From Rhyacophila brunnea (taxonomy: Eukaryota; Arthropoda; Insecta; Trichoptera; Rhyacophilidae): 64,000 nt of DNA. This document shows, in pieces, positions 12,577 through 23,949 of this stretch. The notes beneath the pieces are model-generated. The model saw only the letters and a program-made list of their open reading frames with translations. It had not been told where the DNA came from and searched no databases. The first letter of the stretch is position 1; each line of letters opens with the position of its first letter. Position numbers and translations under genes: made by a program. The stretch covers positions 307,584 through 371,583 of the forward strand of contig JAGYXB010000374.1 of the NCBI GenBank assembly GCA_022495005.1, written 5' to 3'.

Positions 12577-12814
12577 CAGCTGAATGCAGAACTATTCTAA
12601 CTTACATTTAAAATTTTTGAGGAGACAGTTTTTTGAAACAACTTACTGAAATTATTTTTTATCTTTATGGATAAATGGATGCATCATATGTTAGTAGGAT
12701 TATTGATGAAAAAAATGGTGCATACACATGCCCATATAAATGAAGTAGACTGTTTCAAAAAACTCTCTCCTCAAACATTTCAAATGTGAGTTAGAATAGT
12801 TCTGCATTCAGCTG
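12577..12814. mobile_element. Foldback MITE, 238 bp, 4-bp target duplication ACGA
   Basis: The first ~61 bp and the last ~61 bp are inverted repeats with about four mismatches, both starting CAGCTGAATGCAGAACTATT. The flanks carry the perfect tetranucleotide ACGA at 12573-12576 and 12815-12818. The loop is AT-rich and non-coding. Long terminal inverted repeats on a short core make this a miniature inverted-repeat element. A 4-bp duplication is not typical of hAT, so the parent superfamily is open. Confidence 0.85.
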
Positions 12815-12818
12815 ACGA

Positions 12819-13606
12819 AAATATCTAGACATATGTATCACAGTATCTAGGTACCTACATAATATTCAGTTATGGCACTAAATTTATAATCACTTTTACA
12901 TAAGTATAAATACCTATTATGATTGTAATATAAACAGTAGGTACCGTTTTCAATTGTTGCATTACGGCATAGCAGCAAAATTACGGAAGGGTAGTGTAAT
13001 TTGTTGAATGTTTTCATAATTAGGTAGATACGTGTGGTTTACGTCGAAACATTTCACGCATAATTTATGATTAGTCCATCGAATATACTGGTAGCTTATA
13101 AAAGGCAAGATGGTCTATGTAACGGTTACATTGTAACCGAACCGGGTAGGTACATTCGACGAGATAGATCGAAACGAAAAAGACGATGCTTCAAAATTTT
13201 GTCCTCATTTTTACTAAAAATATTCCCGTTGGCAGTATTTTTATCTTTTCGAATAAAAGAATTTTATTTCCTTTATGTGTATATACATAATACCTACTTC
13301 GGTGTGTGATATGAGATGGATGATGATTTTTAAGCAACTGTCTACCTAAATTATACAAAATCTGGCGACAGCAAACATAAATTAATACATACATAATTAA
13401 TTTTATATATACCCACACTCATATGTTACTACATATCTTGCAGTGACGTGCACTCCATAGATGCTGTAGATGAGAAGAATCCCCATAAATAATCGACGGA
13501 ATACTATGTATCAGTTTATTGCGTAATGGCAAATTTCAATTAACTAAGCCAACAATACTGACTATCTAATAGTAGGTACCTATACCTACCCTACAAACCA
13601 ATCCGC
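12819..13606. other. Intergenic, no gene recognised
   Basis: AT-rich with GTAGGTACC motifs. Overlapping short open frames on both strands at 13067-13418 have no recognisable domain. Confidence 0.4.
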
Positions 13607-13614
13607 ACCGTAGG

Positions 13615-13817
13615 CAGCGCTCGAAATGGAAAAGTTTATGAACCGGATGGCTCAAAAATTTTCTGAAGATATTAACATAAGTATCAAATTTTATGAGTAT
13701 TTTATAAAAATAATTAGTGTATTAGATTTTTATTTGGTCAAATTATTTCACGAGACGGAGCGATAATTTTACCAATTTCACGAACCGGAACGGCGCTCCG
13801 GTTCATTTCGAGTTCTG
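13615..13817 (-). mobile_element. hAT MITE family H1 (CAGnGCTCGAAATG ends), 203 bp
   Basis: Ends read CAGCGCTCGAAATGGA and, inverted, CAGAACTCGAAATGAACCGG. The octamer ACCGTAGG occurs perfectly on both sides (13607-13614 and 13818-13825). These are hAT hallmarks. Compared with the copy at 14270-14507 the two ends are swapped, so it is inserted in the opposite orientation. It has no coding capacity. Confidence 0.92.
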
Positions 13818-13825
13818 ACCGTAGG

Positions 13826-14261
13826 ACACTCGGTGTCGAGCATATCACGATACCCTGAGTTTGGATGTGAAGCATCAGCAGTTGTTTATGCCTGGGAATG
13901 TCTCAGAAATTATTTAATCAAAGTGCCCATGGGAGAGATGAGTACGGAGAATTAACAAAAATAAATAATTCTAATTAACTCACATATAATATGTAAAAAC
14001 AAAGTTTAACAATACGGACATACCTACTAAACTATGTGAAGAGATTTTCACGTCTGCAATAAGACGCCGCAATTTTTTTCAAACATTATAGTTGGCCTTC
14101 ATAAACAATAAAAATATCTATAGAATAGCGTAGACCTAACGTCATTCCGTAATAGCCACATTATACTATTTCATCAGCCGCCTGCCTAGATTCAATTAGT
14201 TATACAGGCAGTACTCGACTTTAGTACATAATTGGTTCCTGAAAATTGGTACGAATGTTGA
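13826..14261. other. Intergenic between two hAT MITEs
   Basis: No gene. The stretch 13830-13950 is GC-richer and free of recognised repeats, and might be unique-copy DNA. Nothing more can be supported. Confidence 0.4.
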
Positions 14262-14269
14262 ATTCCACG

Positions 14270-14507
14270 CAGGGCTCGAAATGGACCGGAGCGCCGTTCT
14301 TGTTCGTGAAATCGGTAAAATTATCGCTCCGTCTCGTGGAAAAATTAATTAGACCGTCTGAGCTAGTAAGCCATATAATAGAAAATCTAACACACTTATT
14401 TTTATGATATACACATAAACTTTGATAACTATAAAAATATCTATAATAAATATCTTCAGAAAACTGTCGAGCGCTCCGGTTCGTAAACTTTTACATTTCG
14501 AGTGCTA
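14270..14507 (+). mobile_element. hAT MITE family H1, 238 bp
   Basis: Left end CAGGGCTCGAAATGGACCGG, right end (inverted) TAGCACTCGAAATG. The octamer ATTCCACG flanks it perfectly at 14262-14269 and 14508-14515. The end sequences also match those of the ~4-kb element at 28024-32017, so these short copies may be internal-deletion derivatives of an element of that kind. It has no coding capacity. Confidence 0.92.
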
Positions 14508-14777
14508 ATTCCACGTTAGAATCTTTTTTAATTGCGACTTCCGATATTCATGCAAACTAAGAGCCCTAGCTTGAATAATTGAAAAACTCATAGGGACGTC
14601 TTTTTGATATTTATCATCAATCCATGATTACAAAGATCTATCCATTTCATCCATCAGTATGCCATGTCTTTTGAAAACAATTTTGAACACATTTCTTAAT
14701 TATCTATACCTACATAATCTTGTTTTTTTTTTAATTGAATCTAAGCTGATTTAAGTCGTACTAATCTCTCTTGGCTC

Positions 14778-14968
14778 TCATGGCTGAGGATCGTGACCAC
14801 ATTTAAATTTCGTCATCCTTTGAGCGACCAAGACTTTCCATCCTTCTCGATCTTCCGCTTCTCTCAGGGCAGAATGGATGGTGCTCCCAGTCAGCTCTTT
14901 CACTTGGTCGCTCCATCGCGCAGATGCTCTTCATCTGCTTCGCCTTCCCTGGAGGCTACCCAAAACTA
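14778..14968 (-). pseudogene. RTE-like non-LTR retrotransposon C-terminus
   Basis: The minus strand encodes ARWSDQVKELTGSTIHSAL, then REAEDREGWKVLVAQRM, and ends CGHDPQP followed by a stop (14778-14780). RWSDQ followed by EDREGW is the conserved C-terminal signature of RTE-type endonuclease/reverse transcriptase proteins in insects. One in-frame stop lies upstream of ARWSDQ. Only this end survives, as expected from 5' truncation during retrotransposition. A sibling copy is at 18199-18399 (+). Confidence 0.75.
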
Positions 14969-17210
14969 CTAAGTCGTACTAATAATGGTCGATTAAAGCA
15001 AAAAATGCGCCGCTTTCAGAATATACTAATGATTTCCATATTTGTCTCGATAGTATAAAGCTTATGAATCCTTAATTTTCTTTTTCCGTATCAACACTGC
15101 AGCTTATAAAAAAAAAACTAAAGTATAAGAAATGTACGAAATAGCGAATTGTACGAAAGTTAAAAGTCAAGGAATGCCTGCAAATAAATAAGCAGGTACA
15201 TACTATTATGTAGTAAATGGTAGGTACTTATAATATTATGTATTTATAAAACAGCACCCCACCTTTACAAGCAAAACTCACCGCATCCCATTGTTATCCA
15301 ATGTTATTCAATTTCATAGTTATTTCTGGCTATAAAAACAGATTTAAAATGTTGTAGTTTATTGCCTTATTTGAAGAAAATAGAAATCATTTAGGTAGGC
15401 AAATTATAATTTTATTATTCAATTTTACCGGTTTAAAATCTGGCGAAGCTTTATGTAAGCTTTGTCTGCACTGAGCACTTACATTAAACCATCATGTATG
15501 CAGGTCCATAATCTACCTATGCAGTTAAATGCTTCGCGGTTTATCGTCTGTACATCATTATGGGCGGTATTTTGACACCAGGTCTCAGGTAATAATCGAT
15601 CGGTTCCGGAGAGGCGCTCACGAGCTATCAGAAGAGACGATAGTGATGTGTTGGGGCGGCGCTTGAAGACCACACACCGCGGAGGCTTCTGCGCTCATTG
15701 TCCAACGGCCGCATGCCTCGTATCATCGCCGATTTGGACTACTTACTTAGGTACCTAGAGTAAATTATGCTTAAAAGCCGATCGAAGTCAACCTGGTATC
15801 TGAATATAACAATTAACTTACGATATTTTCCATTTTTAATGGATATTTTACAATAGATCGTCATCAGCCATTCGCGCTAACAAAAACAAATAATTGTGAA
15901 TATAAATAGCAACGCTTTTTAAATAAGGATAACTCAAAGATGTTGAAGTAAACCTTGTATAGAGACGGAGCCTCAATGTATGAAAATGAAGCAAAAAAAA
16001 CCACTCATGGTCTACTGATTAAATTAGATACAAGTCAATCTCGCAAATTTACCAACAGGGCTGTAGGTACTTATTCAGACATAAAATGCCCATGACTTTT
16101 CACAATTCTACAAGCTCAATTTTGATGGAAATTGAGTAAGTTTTATTAAATTAGGTATCTTCTTAACCAGCTTTGTACTTTATAACATAAAGTGTATTTT
16201 TTTTAAAGTGCCGATAATTTTGCCTATAAAAAATGACAAAATAATAATGATTATTTTTTTCATAGCAACTGGGAAAAATATAAGTACATGATAAACTGAC
16301 ATTTGTGTCATCCTTTCAGAAAATTAAAGAAAACTCTATCTTCAATATGCAACATCTTTGGGGTGACCTAATATTTATATATTTTTTAAACATATCACAA
16401 CGGTTATTAATTGTAGGTACTTAATGGCAGATACTAAAAAATAGATCAAATTTATTACGCCATATTATATTATGAGAATGTATGCACATACTTTCCATTG
16501 ACCACCCGCAATGTTTCCATGTCCTATCAGGCGTGTACTTGGAGTAACTGAAGAATAGCTCCCTTTAAATATGTACTGTGAGCGGAACATAATGAACTTA
16601 CTGAGATCCAGGTCGTGAATAGCGTGCACTAAAGTCTGCAAGATTCATACCAAGATTACCAAGTACCAGGTTGGTAACTATTGTCAAATAGGAAAGGATC
16701 ACCTTGGGTGTATAGTGAACAGGTAGGTACGATATGTCAGATATGTGCCAATCTGTCCTTCAACATTGAACAGGTAGATACGATATGCGCCAATTCGTCA
16801 TTCAACAGTCCACGAATCCACGACCTGAAAAGTTACACTACCTTCACCAATCAGACATTATTTAATACTTTTATCTTCATAAAGTACAAAATAACAACCA
16901 TAGGTATCATTGTTCATAATACGAGTATATATAATTAAATTATACCAACATATTATGTTGGTGCAAATACCTATATTAAATAAACGGCATACTTACTTTA
17001 CATGTAAAAAACTAAAGAAAACATTTGGACAAACCGACGATGTCATTAAATGTTTTATACGAAAAACTAATGATTGAAATTTCATACTGACCTATCGCTA
17101 GAATAGATAATTGATTCTAAAATTCAGTATTACCAATAGGGCACCTTAGAGTATTTAGTAGTTGTAATTAGTAGTAGGTACATATTTAATCAATTAAAAG
17201 GAGCATGCGG
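14969..17210. other. Intergenic, no gene recognised
   Basis: AT-rich. A GC- and CpG-richer patch at about 15530-15740 holds a 64-codon antisense open frame with no recognisable domain. A short imperfect tandem duplication lies at 16721-16810 (listed separately). No other structure is supported. Confidence 0.4.
16721..16810 (+). repeat. Two-copy imperfect tandem duplication (~40-47 bp)
   Basis: GAACAGGTAGGTACGATATG...TGCCAATCTGTCCTTCAACA is followed directly by GAACAGGTAGATACGATATG...CGCCAATTCGTCATTCAACA. The second copy lacks an internal GTCAGATAT segment. Both sit in an 85-codon open frame of unknown significance. Confidence 0.7.
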
Positions 17211-17211
17211 A

Positions 17212-17476
17212 AAGACTACAAAAATATCAATGGATAAAAAGGCAGACGAGAGCACACGATGTGATAGAGGTCGCTATGCAGATGAAATGACAATGAGCCA
17301 AATAATTGTCGTTCGGTTAGCGGACATCCACTGGACAAATGCCGTCATACAGACACAGTGGTACCCACCGGTAGCATAACACCTCCTGGATAGACAGACT
17401 CATAAAGTTTGGTGGGTGTAAGTGGCTGCAAAAAATTAGGGACCAAGAAGAATGGAAGGAGCTAGAGGAGGCTTGA
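17212..17476 (+). pseudogene. RTE-like retrotransposon C-terminus, frame-broken
   Basis: The last 30 codons (17387-17476) read WIDRLIKFGGCKWLQKIRD then QEEWKELEEA and stop, an RTE-type C-terminus (W-D-x(2)-K...GG..W...AQD/RDQ..W..LEEA). Upstream sequence, including KKADESTRCDRGRYAD in another frame, is homologous to the inverted fragment at 45160-45335. Stops and shifts show that it is dead. Confidence 0.65.
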
Positions 17477-18190
17477 CTGATGATGTCATAGGTACCTAAT
17501 TTACATTCATTTTAATACAGTGTATACTTCCTTCAGTTTCATAAATAAAAATATCGGTTAGGGGTGCCTTCGTTCGTGTAAATGATTATCAATAGTACAA
17601 ATACGCGCGATTGTATATTAAAAAAATATATTGTTAAACGGTTAATATTATTATAATTAAATAAATGATTTGTATAGAATTTTACATGAATATGTAAATA
17701 GATATCTACCTTGTTTAATGTAACATTTTTTCGTAACCTCTATATTTATTTATACATTAAGACTGTGGGATTGTAAAATAACGTTGTCAGATTTTGTTTT
17801 ACGCAAAGTACTATAATGAATCTCAGAATGCATAAGTTGAAGTAACAGCAGTGTAGTAGTCAATTTCATAAAGCATCGCTGTGATTGATAAAATACATTT
17901 ATACAAATATTGAAATGATGTATCTTTTGAAATTGTTCTTTTATGCAGAAGATTTTTATAAGAATGTAATAAAAATAGATAAGAATAATTATTAAAGCCT
18001 TCATTCTTTACATAAATAAAGGTTTGTAATATACATGTTTTACGAACCCAGGAAATTAACCGCGTCGACATTTTTACAAGCATCTCAAAAAGCTCGATAT
18101 GATATAAATACGAGAAAACTAATAATAAATAATATTGCATTATAAAGTCGGCTCTCGACAGTATGTCTGAGAAGAATTCTACAGTTTTTT
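17477..18190. other. Intergenic, no gene recognised
   Basis: AT-rich. Two overlapping antisense open frames (17750-18140) are not supported by any recognisable motif. Confidence 0.4.
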
Positions 18191-18198
18191 TGACATAT

Positions 18199-18399
18199 TG
18201 TCATGCGCGGACCGGACAACCTGGAGAGACTGGTAGTTTTGGGTTGCCTCCAGGGAAGGCGAAGGAGAGAAAGAGCTGACTGGGGGGGGGGGGCACTATC
18301 CATTCTGCCCTGAGAGAAGCGGAAGATCGAGAAGGATGGAAAGTCTTGGTCGCTCAAAGGATGGTGAAATTCAAATGTGGTCACGATCCTCAGCCATGA
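18199..18399 (+). pseudogene. RTE-like retrotransposon C-terminus, second copy
   Basis: Encodes NLERLVVLGCLQGRRRRERK; after a run of ten G that breaks the frame it continues TIHSALREAEDREGWKVLVA and ends CGHDPQP plus stop (18397-18399). It is closely related to 14778-14968 (-) and extends further 5'. The G-run has probably expanded and disrupted the frame. A 108-codon antisense open frame here is a shadow. Confidence 0.75.
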
Positions 18400-19680
18400 G
18401 TGTACGACCAAGAAGAAGATAAAGTAATTATTAATAAGTATTGTATGTCAACAACTTTGTTTCACAACAAATAGGTAATGGCTTAAAACTTTAAAATCAC
18501 TGGTGTGTGTCCTATAAAATTTTAAACAATTCGAATTTAGACTGAATTAAATCAGTTACTCTAGTGGAATTTTCTTATTTATGCATTCCTGAATAATGTA
18601 GCATACAATGAAATGGTAAAATTCCAGAATAAATAAGTAACCAACTTTTTCGTATTCGGTCAATGTTGTAAAACATGAAGAACCATTTAATTTTTCGATT
18701 CACAAAAAATCAATTGGCGGAGATAATATTGTAGAAATAATTATACGTCCTGTAATATTTAGTGGCACTTTTTTCAATGACCCAACGATTATATCTAATG
18801 CGTTAAAATCTTCACATAATGAAATTGTGATAGCTTTGTGACTTTTTTATATTTTATTTTGGGATTTAAGTTATCAATAAAACTGTGTAATTCAAGTTTA
18901 AACTAACTCTTGAAGAGAAATTGTGATACTGATTATCGATTTAGTCAGATTCATATATCTAAGTAGTTGCACTGCGGTGTATGCCATAATTAATGACCAG
19001 ACAATTAAACATATTTATGCTTAGGTTAAATACATGTAATAATATTTACTTAATGCTTATTATGTACCCTGAATTTTATGTTTAAGTATATTATATAATG
19101 TAAATAATATTCCAAGCGATTACGTTTTGGACTTTCGCGGATAAATGAGTAGTTATTAGAATGTTCGTTGTTTGCGATGTTGTGTTGAAATAATAGAGTT
19201 TAGATAAATAAATTGCAAACTCACCGCGTTATTAAGGCAACCTAATTGGCGAGCTTTAGTCATGCAGATACACGATTATCTATTCAATCTACCTCATTTT
19301 AAATAAACATCGGAATATTCATGAAAGGTTAGCGTTCACCTTCTTAGCAATCTTAGGTAAAAGGTCGGTTCATTTTACGATACTAATATCATTTCAACTA
19401 CTACAGTGTTTATCACTCTATCCACTGCTATATGAAAGCATTTCTAAGCTATCTCCACTATACCTATACGGTAATCAGTCTAGAGTTGCCATATATCTGA
19501 TTCTGCTAAGTATCACTTACTTCAAGGATTTAGTGAACTTTTGGTCATTTTTAAGTAATTTATATTGATTATCGCTGAATGAAGAATGATGCAACGTATT
19601 TAGTAAATGTGGAACATATATTTACCTAATTTAGTCTAGATATAAATGCTTGTAGGTATCTATAATATTATAATATCAGC
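18400..19680. other. Intergenic, no gene recognised
   Basis: AT-rich; no open frame, repeat end or RNA gene that I can support. Confidence 0.4.
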
Positions 19681-20422
19681 CACGTCTTTTCTTTGGTCCC
19701 ATTTTAGTGATTTTTTTGTCTAACTCTTGCCTCTGAACTCTGCCTTGTGTAACTCTTGGTTTTCTACCCTATTTTACAGCGTTTTTATTATGTGGTATTC
19801 TTATTTGTCCGGTGGTTTTTTATCCGGTACAAATCTTGCAATCGATTTTTAATTTACTTCCCGACTAGCTAGACATTTGAAACTTTTAGAATATATCAGA
19901 ACACGATGCCAATGCATTTTTTAATACTTTTAGCCATCTTTAAGTAGAATTTAATTCATTTTCAGTCAATTCCGTTTTGTATGAAAAGTTATTTCGATGC
20001 CATTATTGATTGCTAGGGGATGCTAGCAACTAAATTATTAATATATTCGTGCGTTATTATGGAAATAAATATGAAATGACATTTTTGAAATGACAAACGT
20101 TGTATATAAAAAGTTCTTTTTATCTTGTAATTATTTTAAACATATCACTACGGTTATTAAAGGCACAATAGATACTAAGAAATTAATTCTGTTTTGCATG
20201 AAAAGTTATTTCGCAAGAAATCCGTAAAAAGTAAAACTATTATTGGTTGCTAAGTAGGTCGTAGCAACTGAATTATTAATATTAATATATACGTGCGTTA
20301 CTATGGAAATCAATATGACATTTCAGTATTATTTCTATCGAGTACAATTTTTTATGATTCAACAGAAAATTTTAAAACGTTGTATATAAAAAGTTCTTTT
20401 TATCTTGTAATTATTTAATTTT
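19681..20422 (-). repeat. Dispersed repeat family R2, two adjacent inverted copies
   Basis: Reverse-complementing 19681-20136 gives sequence matching 2762-3215, including GTCTAGCTAGTCGGGAAG (20 kb apart). A second partial copy follows at 20145-20422. Both end in the same AAAAAGTTCTTTTTATCTTG segment, so the two lie in tandem. The segment ACATATCA..CGGTTATTAA, near 16388 and 20137, may mark a shared flank. Class unknown. Confidence 0.65.
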
Positions 20423-21795
20423 AAGGATCATGAGATTATATTAAGATTCATGTTTCACAACCATGCATTAGTAAGTACATAGGTAGGTACTTGTCCCTCA
20501 CACTACATGACTACAACATAGTTGGAGATTGCCTTTGATTAAGGCGTCAAAATTAGCCCCATTCATCACATTTTCGCACGATTTCGTCGAAAAATCCTAA
20601 ATTCCTCTATCTTCGTTTATATTACTAGTTACATGGTACATTTACTGTCACTATAAATATACTAAATAGTTCCCGTACATTCGTGTACATTTTGGAACAT
20701 TCCCTGTAGACATAATATAAGAATGCCCCCTATGATAACAGGGAATGTCTTAAAATGTACCTATTTGGAAAGAGAAAATCTGCTCAAGGCGATTCAATCA
20801 ATTGTTTAGCCCACAGGACTGTCCTCCCTAGTTGCCGGTTATTCTGTGGCATATAGAACATATTTTGCAGTGTCATAATGTCAACGTGAAGGTCTTCTTA
20901 CTGAGATTGTTTGGCAATTTTGCATTAGTTCTTGTTACGCACTACATAATATGTTCATTTTGCTTCTATGTGCTCCTCTCGTCTATTGGTATTATTAATT
21001 TAAAGTCATGTAAATTCAGTCAAAGCCGACTTGACTGCATGCCGAACTGCGTAACTGCTCTAGAGACATTATAAAACAAAAAAAAAATACTGATGCTTCA
21101 TATCAAACGTAGGGTCCGTGTTACTCCCGATTAGAAACGAGTGGGGTGCGGGCAGATGCGGGTTGGTGAGCCCATAACTTTAATGTCAACTATTATACTA
21201 AAATGATTGGTTTTTAGTTCGCAAAGTGGCGTGCTACCTAAATAGGTACTATTATTTAATTTTGTGAACGTACACATTTTGAAATAAACAAAAAATAAAT
21301 ATATGTTACCTACCTACTTATCTAGTTACTTACGGTAGCAGCTAAATGTATGATATCTGCGGCATTTTAAAAAAAATGCTCCTAACTACGGTTGTTGTTG
21401 CATTTTCTTTGTGGTGTTTAGCGTTTTATCAATTTTATGTTTTCATGTTAGTAAGGATCATATCATAAATTGAAAGATTTCAGTAACATATGAAGCTAAC
21501 AAAGTGAACAGAAGACTTTCAAAAAAAAAATTGGTAGTAGGTATATTCGTGATAAATGAAATGAATAAAATTTCAAAATATACGAAGCTATCTATATGAT
21601 GTAATTATATATATAAAACCGGTAGGTGAGTACAACACCATTGGTTTATCGTGAATCACTACCTAATACTACTAATTTTATTTAAAATGCCACCGGACGT
21701 TTCATTATTTTTATTTTCTAAATTATTATAAATGAATTATTAACATGCAAACGATCATGTCGGTTAGAAACAATGAAAAAAAATATTAATTGTAC
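20423..21795. other. Intergenic, no gene recognised
   Basis: AT-rich. An 80-codon open frame at 20832-21074 has hydrophobic stretches but no motif I recognise. Nothing else is supported. Confidence 0.4.
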
Positions 21796-21799
21796 CTTC

Positions 21800-21960
21800 T
21801 TCTTTTTGGCCCTACAAGCCCTATATGGGGGTCTTGGTCTTCTCCAGCATCTGTCTCCATCCAGGTCTGTACAGAGCCGCTTTCCTCCAGTTTACAGTTT
21901 ACAACTCAGAAAATCCCAACATCTCATACAAAATAAAACAGGCCCTCGTCAGTTTCGTTA
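21800..21960 (-). pseudogene. RTE-like retrotransposon C-terminal fragment
   Basis: The minus strand reads NWRKAALYRPGWRQMLEKTK then a stop at 21821-21823, matching the RTE-type C-terminus pattern NW..(V)A..RP.WR..LE.AK. This is a third RTE-type lineage in the window, distinct from the EDREGW family. The two plus-strand open frames here are shadows. Confidence 0.6.
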
Positions 21961-23259
21961 TCATTGGCATTTCGTCCATCGTGTATCTGTATACCTACAA
22001 GGCTCACCTATTTCCATATGACGGACAGATATGAGTATAATAAATTTATACTATAATAATTGATGTTTTTCCATTTCATAAGATAACGAGGAATGAGTGA
22101 ATGTCAATTCATTGCCTAATAATATCTTATAACAATTTTACAATCTTTATTTCATAATATCTATCGTGCTTTAGAATTTTTAATTAGTCGAGTTTGAAAC
22201 ATACTTACTTACATAGAAATGGGTAACTATGATCAGTTAAATCAAAAGTGTTGAAACCACTCGATACGGATAAATAAATGTTTCCAAACGAAACCATATT
22301 TGAGAAAAAATGGTTATTAGATACCTAAGTAGGTAGGTATCTACTTGTTAGACATACCTACTTACTTATATATTAAAAAACTCTCTCCCATAACTCACTC
22401 CTATTTGAAAAAATAATGCAATTAAATATAGCACATACCTAATATAAAAAAGCCGATTTACTGGCAGGTTTTGTAACAATTTTTTGTATGTAGAGGTATA
22501 TTTTTATGTATATATATATATACGTATTGTCTACGTGCAAATCGACAAGTCATTGCTCAGGGCGACTGTTTAGCGGGCAAAGAGAGCAGGCGAGTGGTCA
22601 CCACGAGTAAACGAATGCCATTAATTGGGAGAGAAAATACATACTAACGTTGGTAGAATCTACCATAATGAATGAGGTGAGTTTTAAAAGGAATCTGCAA
22701 TCTGCCCTGCACTCGTTTTAAATGTAGGCAAAAGTTGATAAAACTATTTAGGTATGTAACGGTTACTCTGAATTTTTCAAAATCAATATACCCACTTGTA
22801 GGTATATAAATACATATAGGTACCTACTAGATCAACTATAAAATCTGTGTAGTCATCAATAAAGTTGTCCTAAAAAAGTAGTATAAGGATATAGGGGGTC
22901 CAGGCGGCCAACAACAACGTCTGACAGAGAACGGTGCTTATTGCAAATACATACTTACACATATTATTCTATATTATGAAGGTAAATGTTCATGAGTTAG
23001 CCAAGGTAGCGGGTGAGAATTGACTGACGTGTTTGCCGTAGGATGATAGGCTGGAATAAACGAATAAAAATGATTCAACAAAGGAACCTGTATTTATGTG
23101 ACTTCTAATTTCCATACAAACTCTCAGGATTATTCAATTATGTGGTATTTTTTTGCGTTTTGTAAACACTTGTAATTATATTATACTAGATATGATACAT
23201 ACCTATTCAATTACAAACTAACACGAGTAAGTACCTACTTGCATACATGGGTATTCATC
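21961..23259. other. Intergenic, no gene recognised
   Basis: AT-rich, with a (TA)n tract near 22508-22522. A moderately GC-rich patch at 22540-22650 includes TAATTGGGAG and is free of recognised repeats. No gene is supported. Confidence 0.4.
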
Positions 23260-23525
23260 AAATCATGCCTCGCAAAGCCCAGGGGGTGGATCACGCGTTC
23301 ACTAATTGAATTCCGGTTAAGGCGCCGTCCCTCGGCACCGTTCCGGGGGTGGCTTCTGTGTTCATCCCCATACGATACAGATTACCCCGCGGACAGTCAA
23401 TGTAAGATGTGACTCTGTACAAGGCAATCATTCGTCGGTAGGAAATCACGTACGTCAAAGACTGTTCATAAAATGACAAGACACTTTGGAAAAATTGCGA
23501 ATGTAAGCAGCGAAACAAAATAATG
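23260..23525. other. GC-richer segment of unknown origin
   Basis: Clearly richer in GC and CpG than its flanks. The minus strand holds a 75-codon open frame ending GTVPRDGALTGIQLVNA. I do not recognise the product. It could be a retrotransposon fragment or an exon-like relic. Confidence 0.35.
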
Positions 23526-23766
23526 CCGCTGTTCAGTCAAAGGGTAACGTGGGGTTACCTACTAAGCGGACTACCGTTAACTTTTAGGCATTTTGTAGTG
23601 TTGCACACTAACTATACGTAGGTAGGTACATAATATGTACATATTACATATTATTTTATTTATATTATATTGTTTTACAGTTTACAAGAAAATAAGCCTG
23701 AAATGCACGTGGGTCTTGTGCATAGTTCCAATTGAAAAAAACGGTATAGTTCGGTTATGAGGAATA

Positions 23767-23946
23767 CAGCGGCAAACACATTTTGAAAATAGCCGATATA
23801 CTGGATTATTTGTTAGGTTAACCTAACCAAACGTAACCTAACCTAACCTAACCTAACCCAACCAAACCTAACCTAAGCTAACCTAAGCTAACCCAAACTA
23901 ACAAATAATCCAGTATATCGGGTATTTTCAAAATGTGTTTTCCGCT
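23767..23946. mobile_element. MITE with telomere-like (CCTAA)n core, 180 bp
   Basis: Terminal inverted repeats of ~50 bp: CAGCGGCAAACACATTTTGA at the left and CAGCGGAAAACACATTTTGA inverted at the right. Both run on through GATATACTGGATTATTTGTT. The core (about 23815-23895) is an imperfect (CCTAA)n array, the complement of the insect telomere repeat TTAGG. TA flanks each side. A fragment of the same left end is at 40449-40503. Confidence 0.85.
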
Positions 23947-23949
23947 GTA

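Noticed and set aside
18085..18411. 108-codon antisense open frame
   Set aside because: It is the reverse of the RTE C-terminal sequence encoded on the plus strand.
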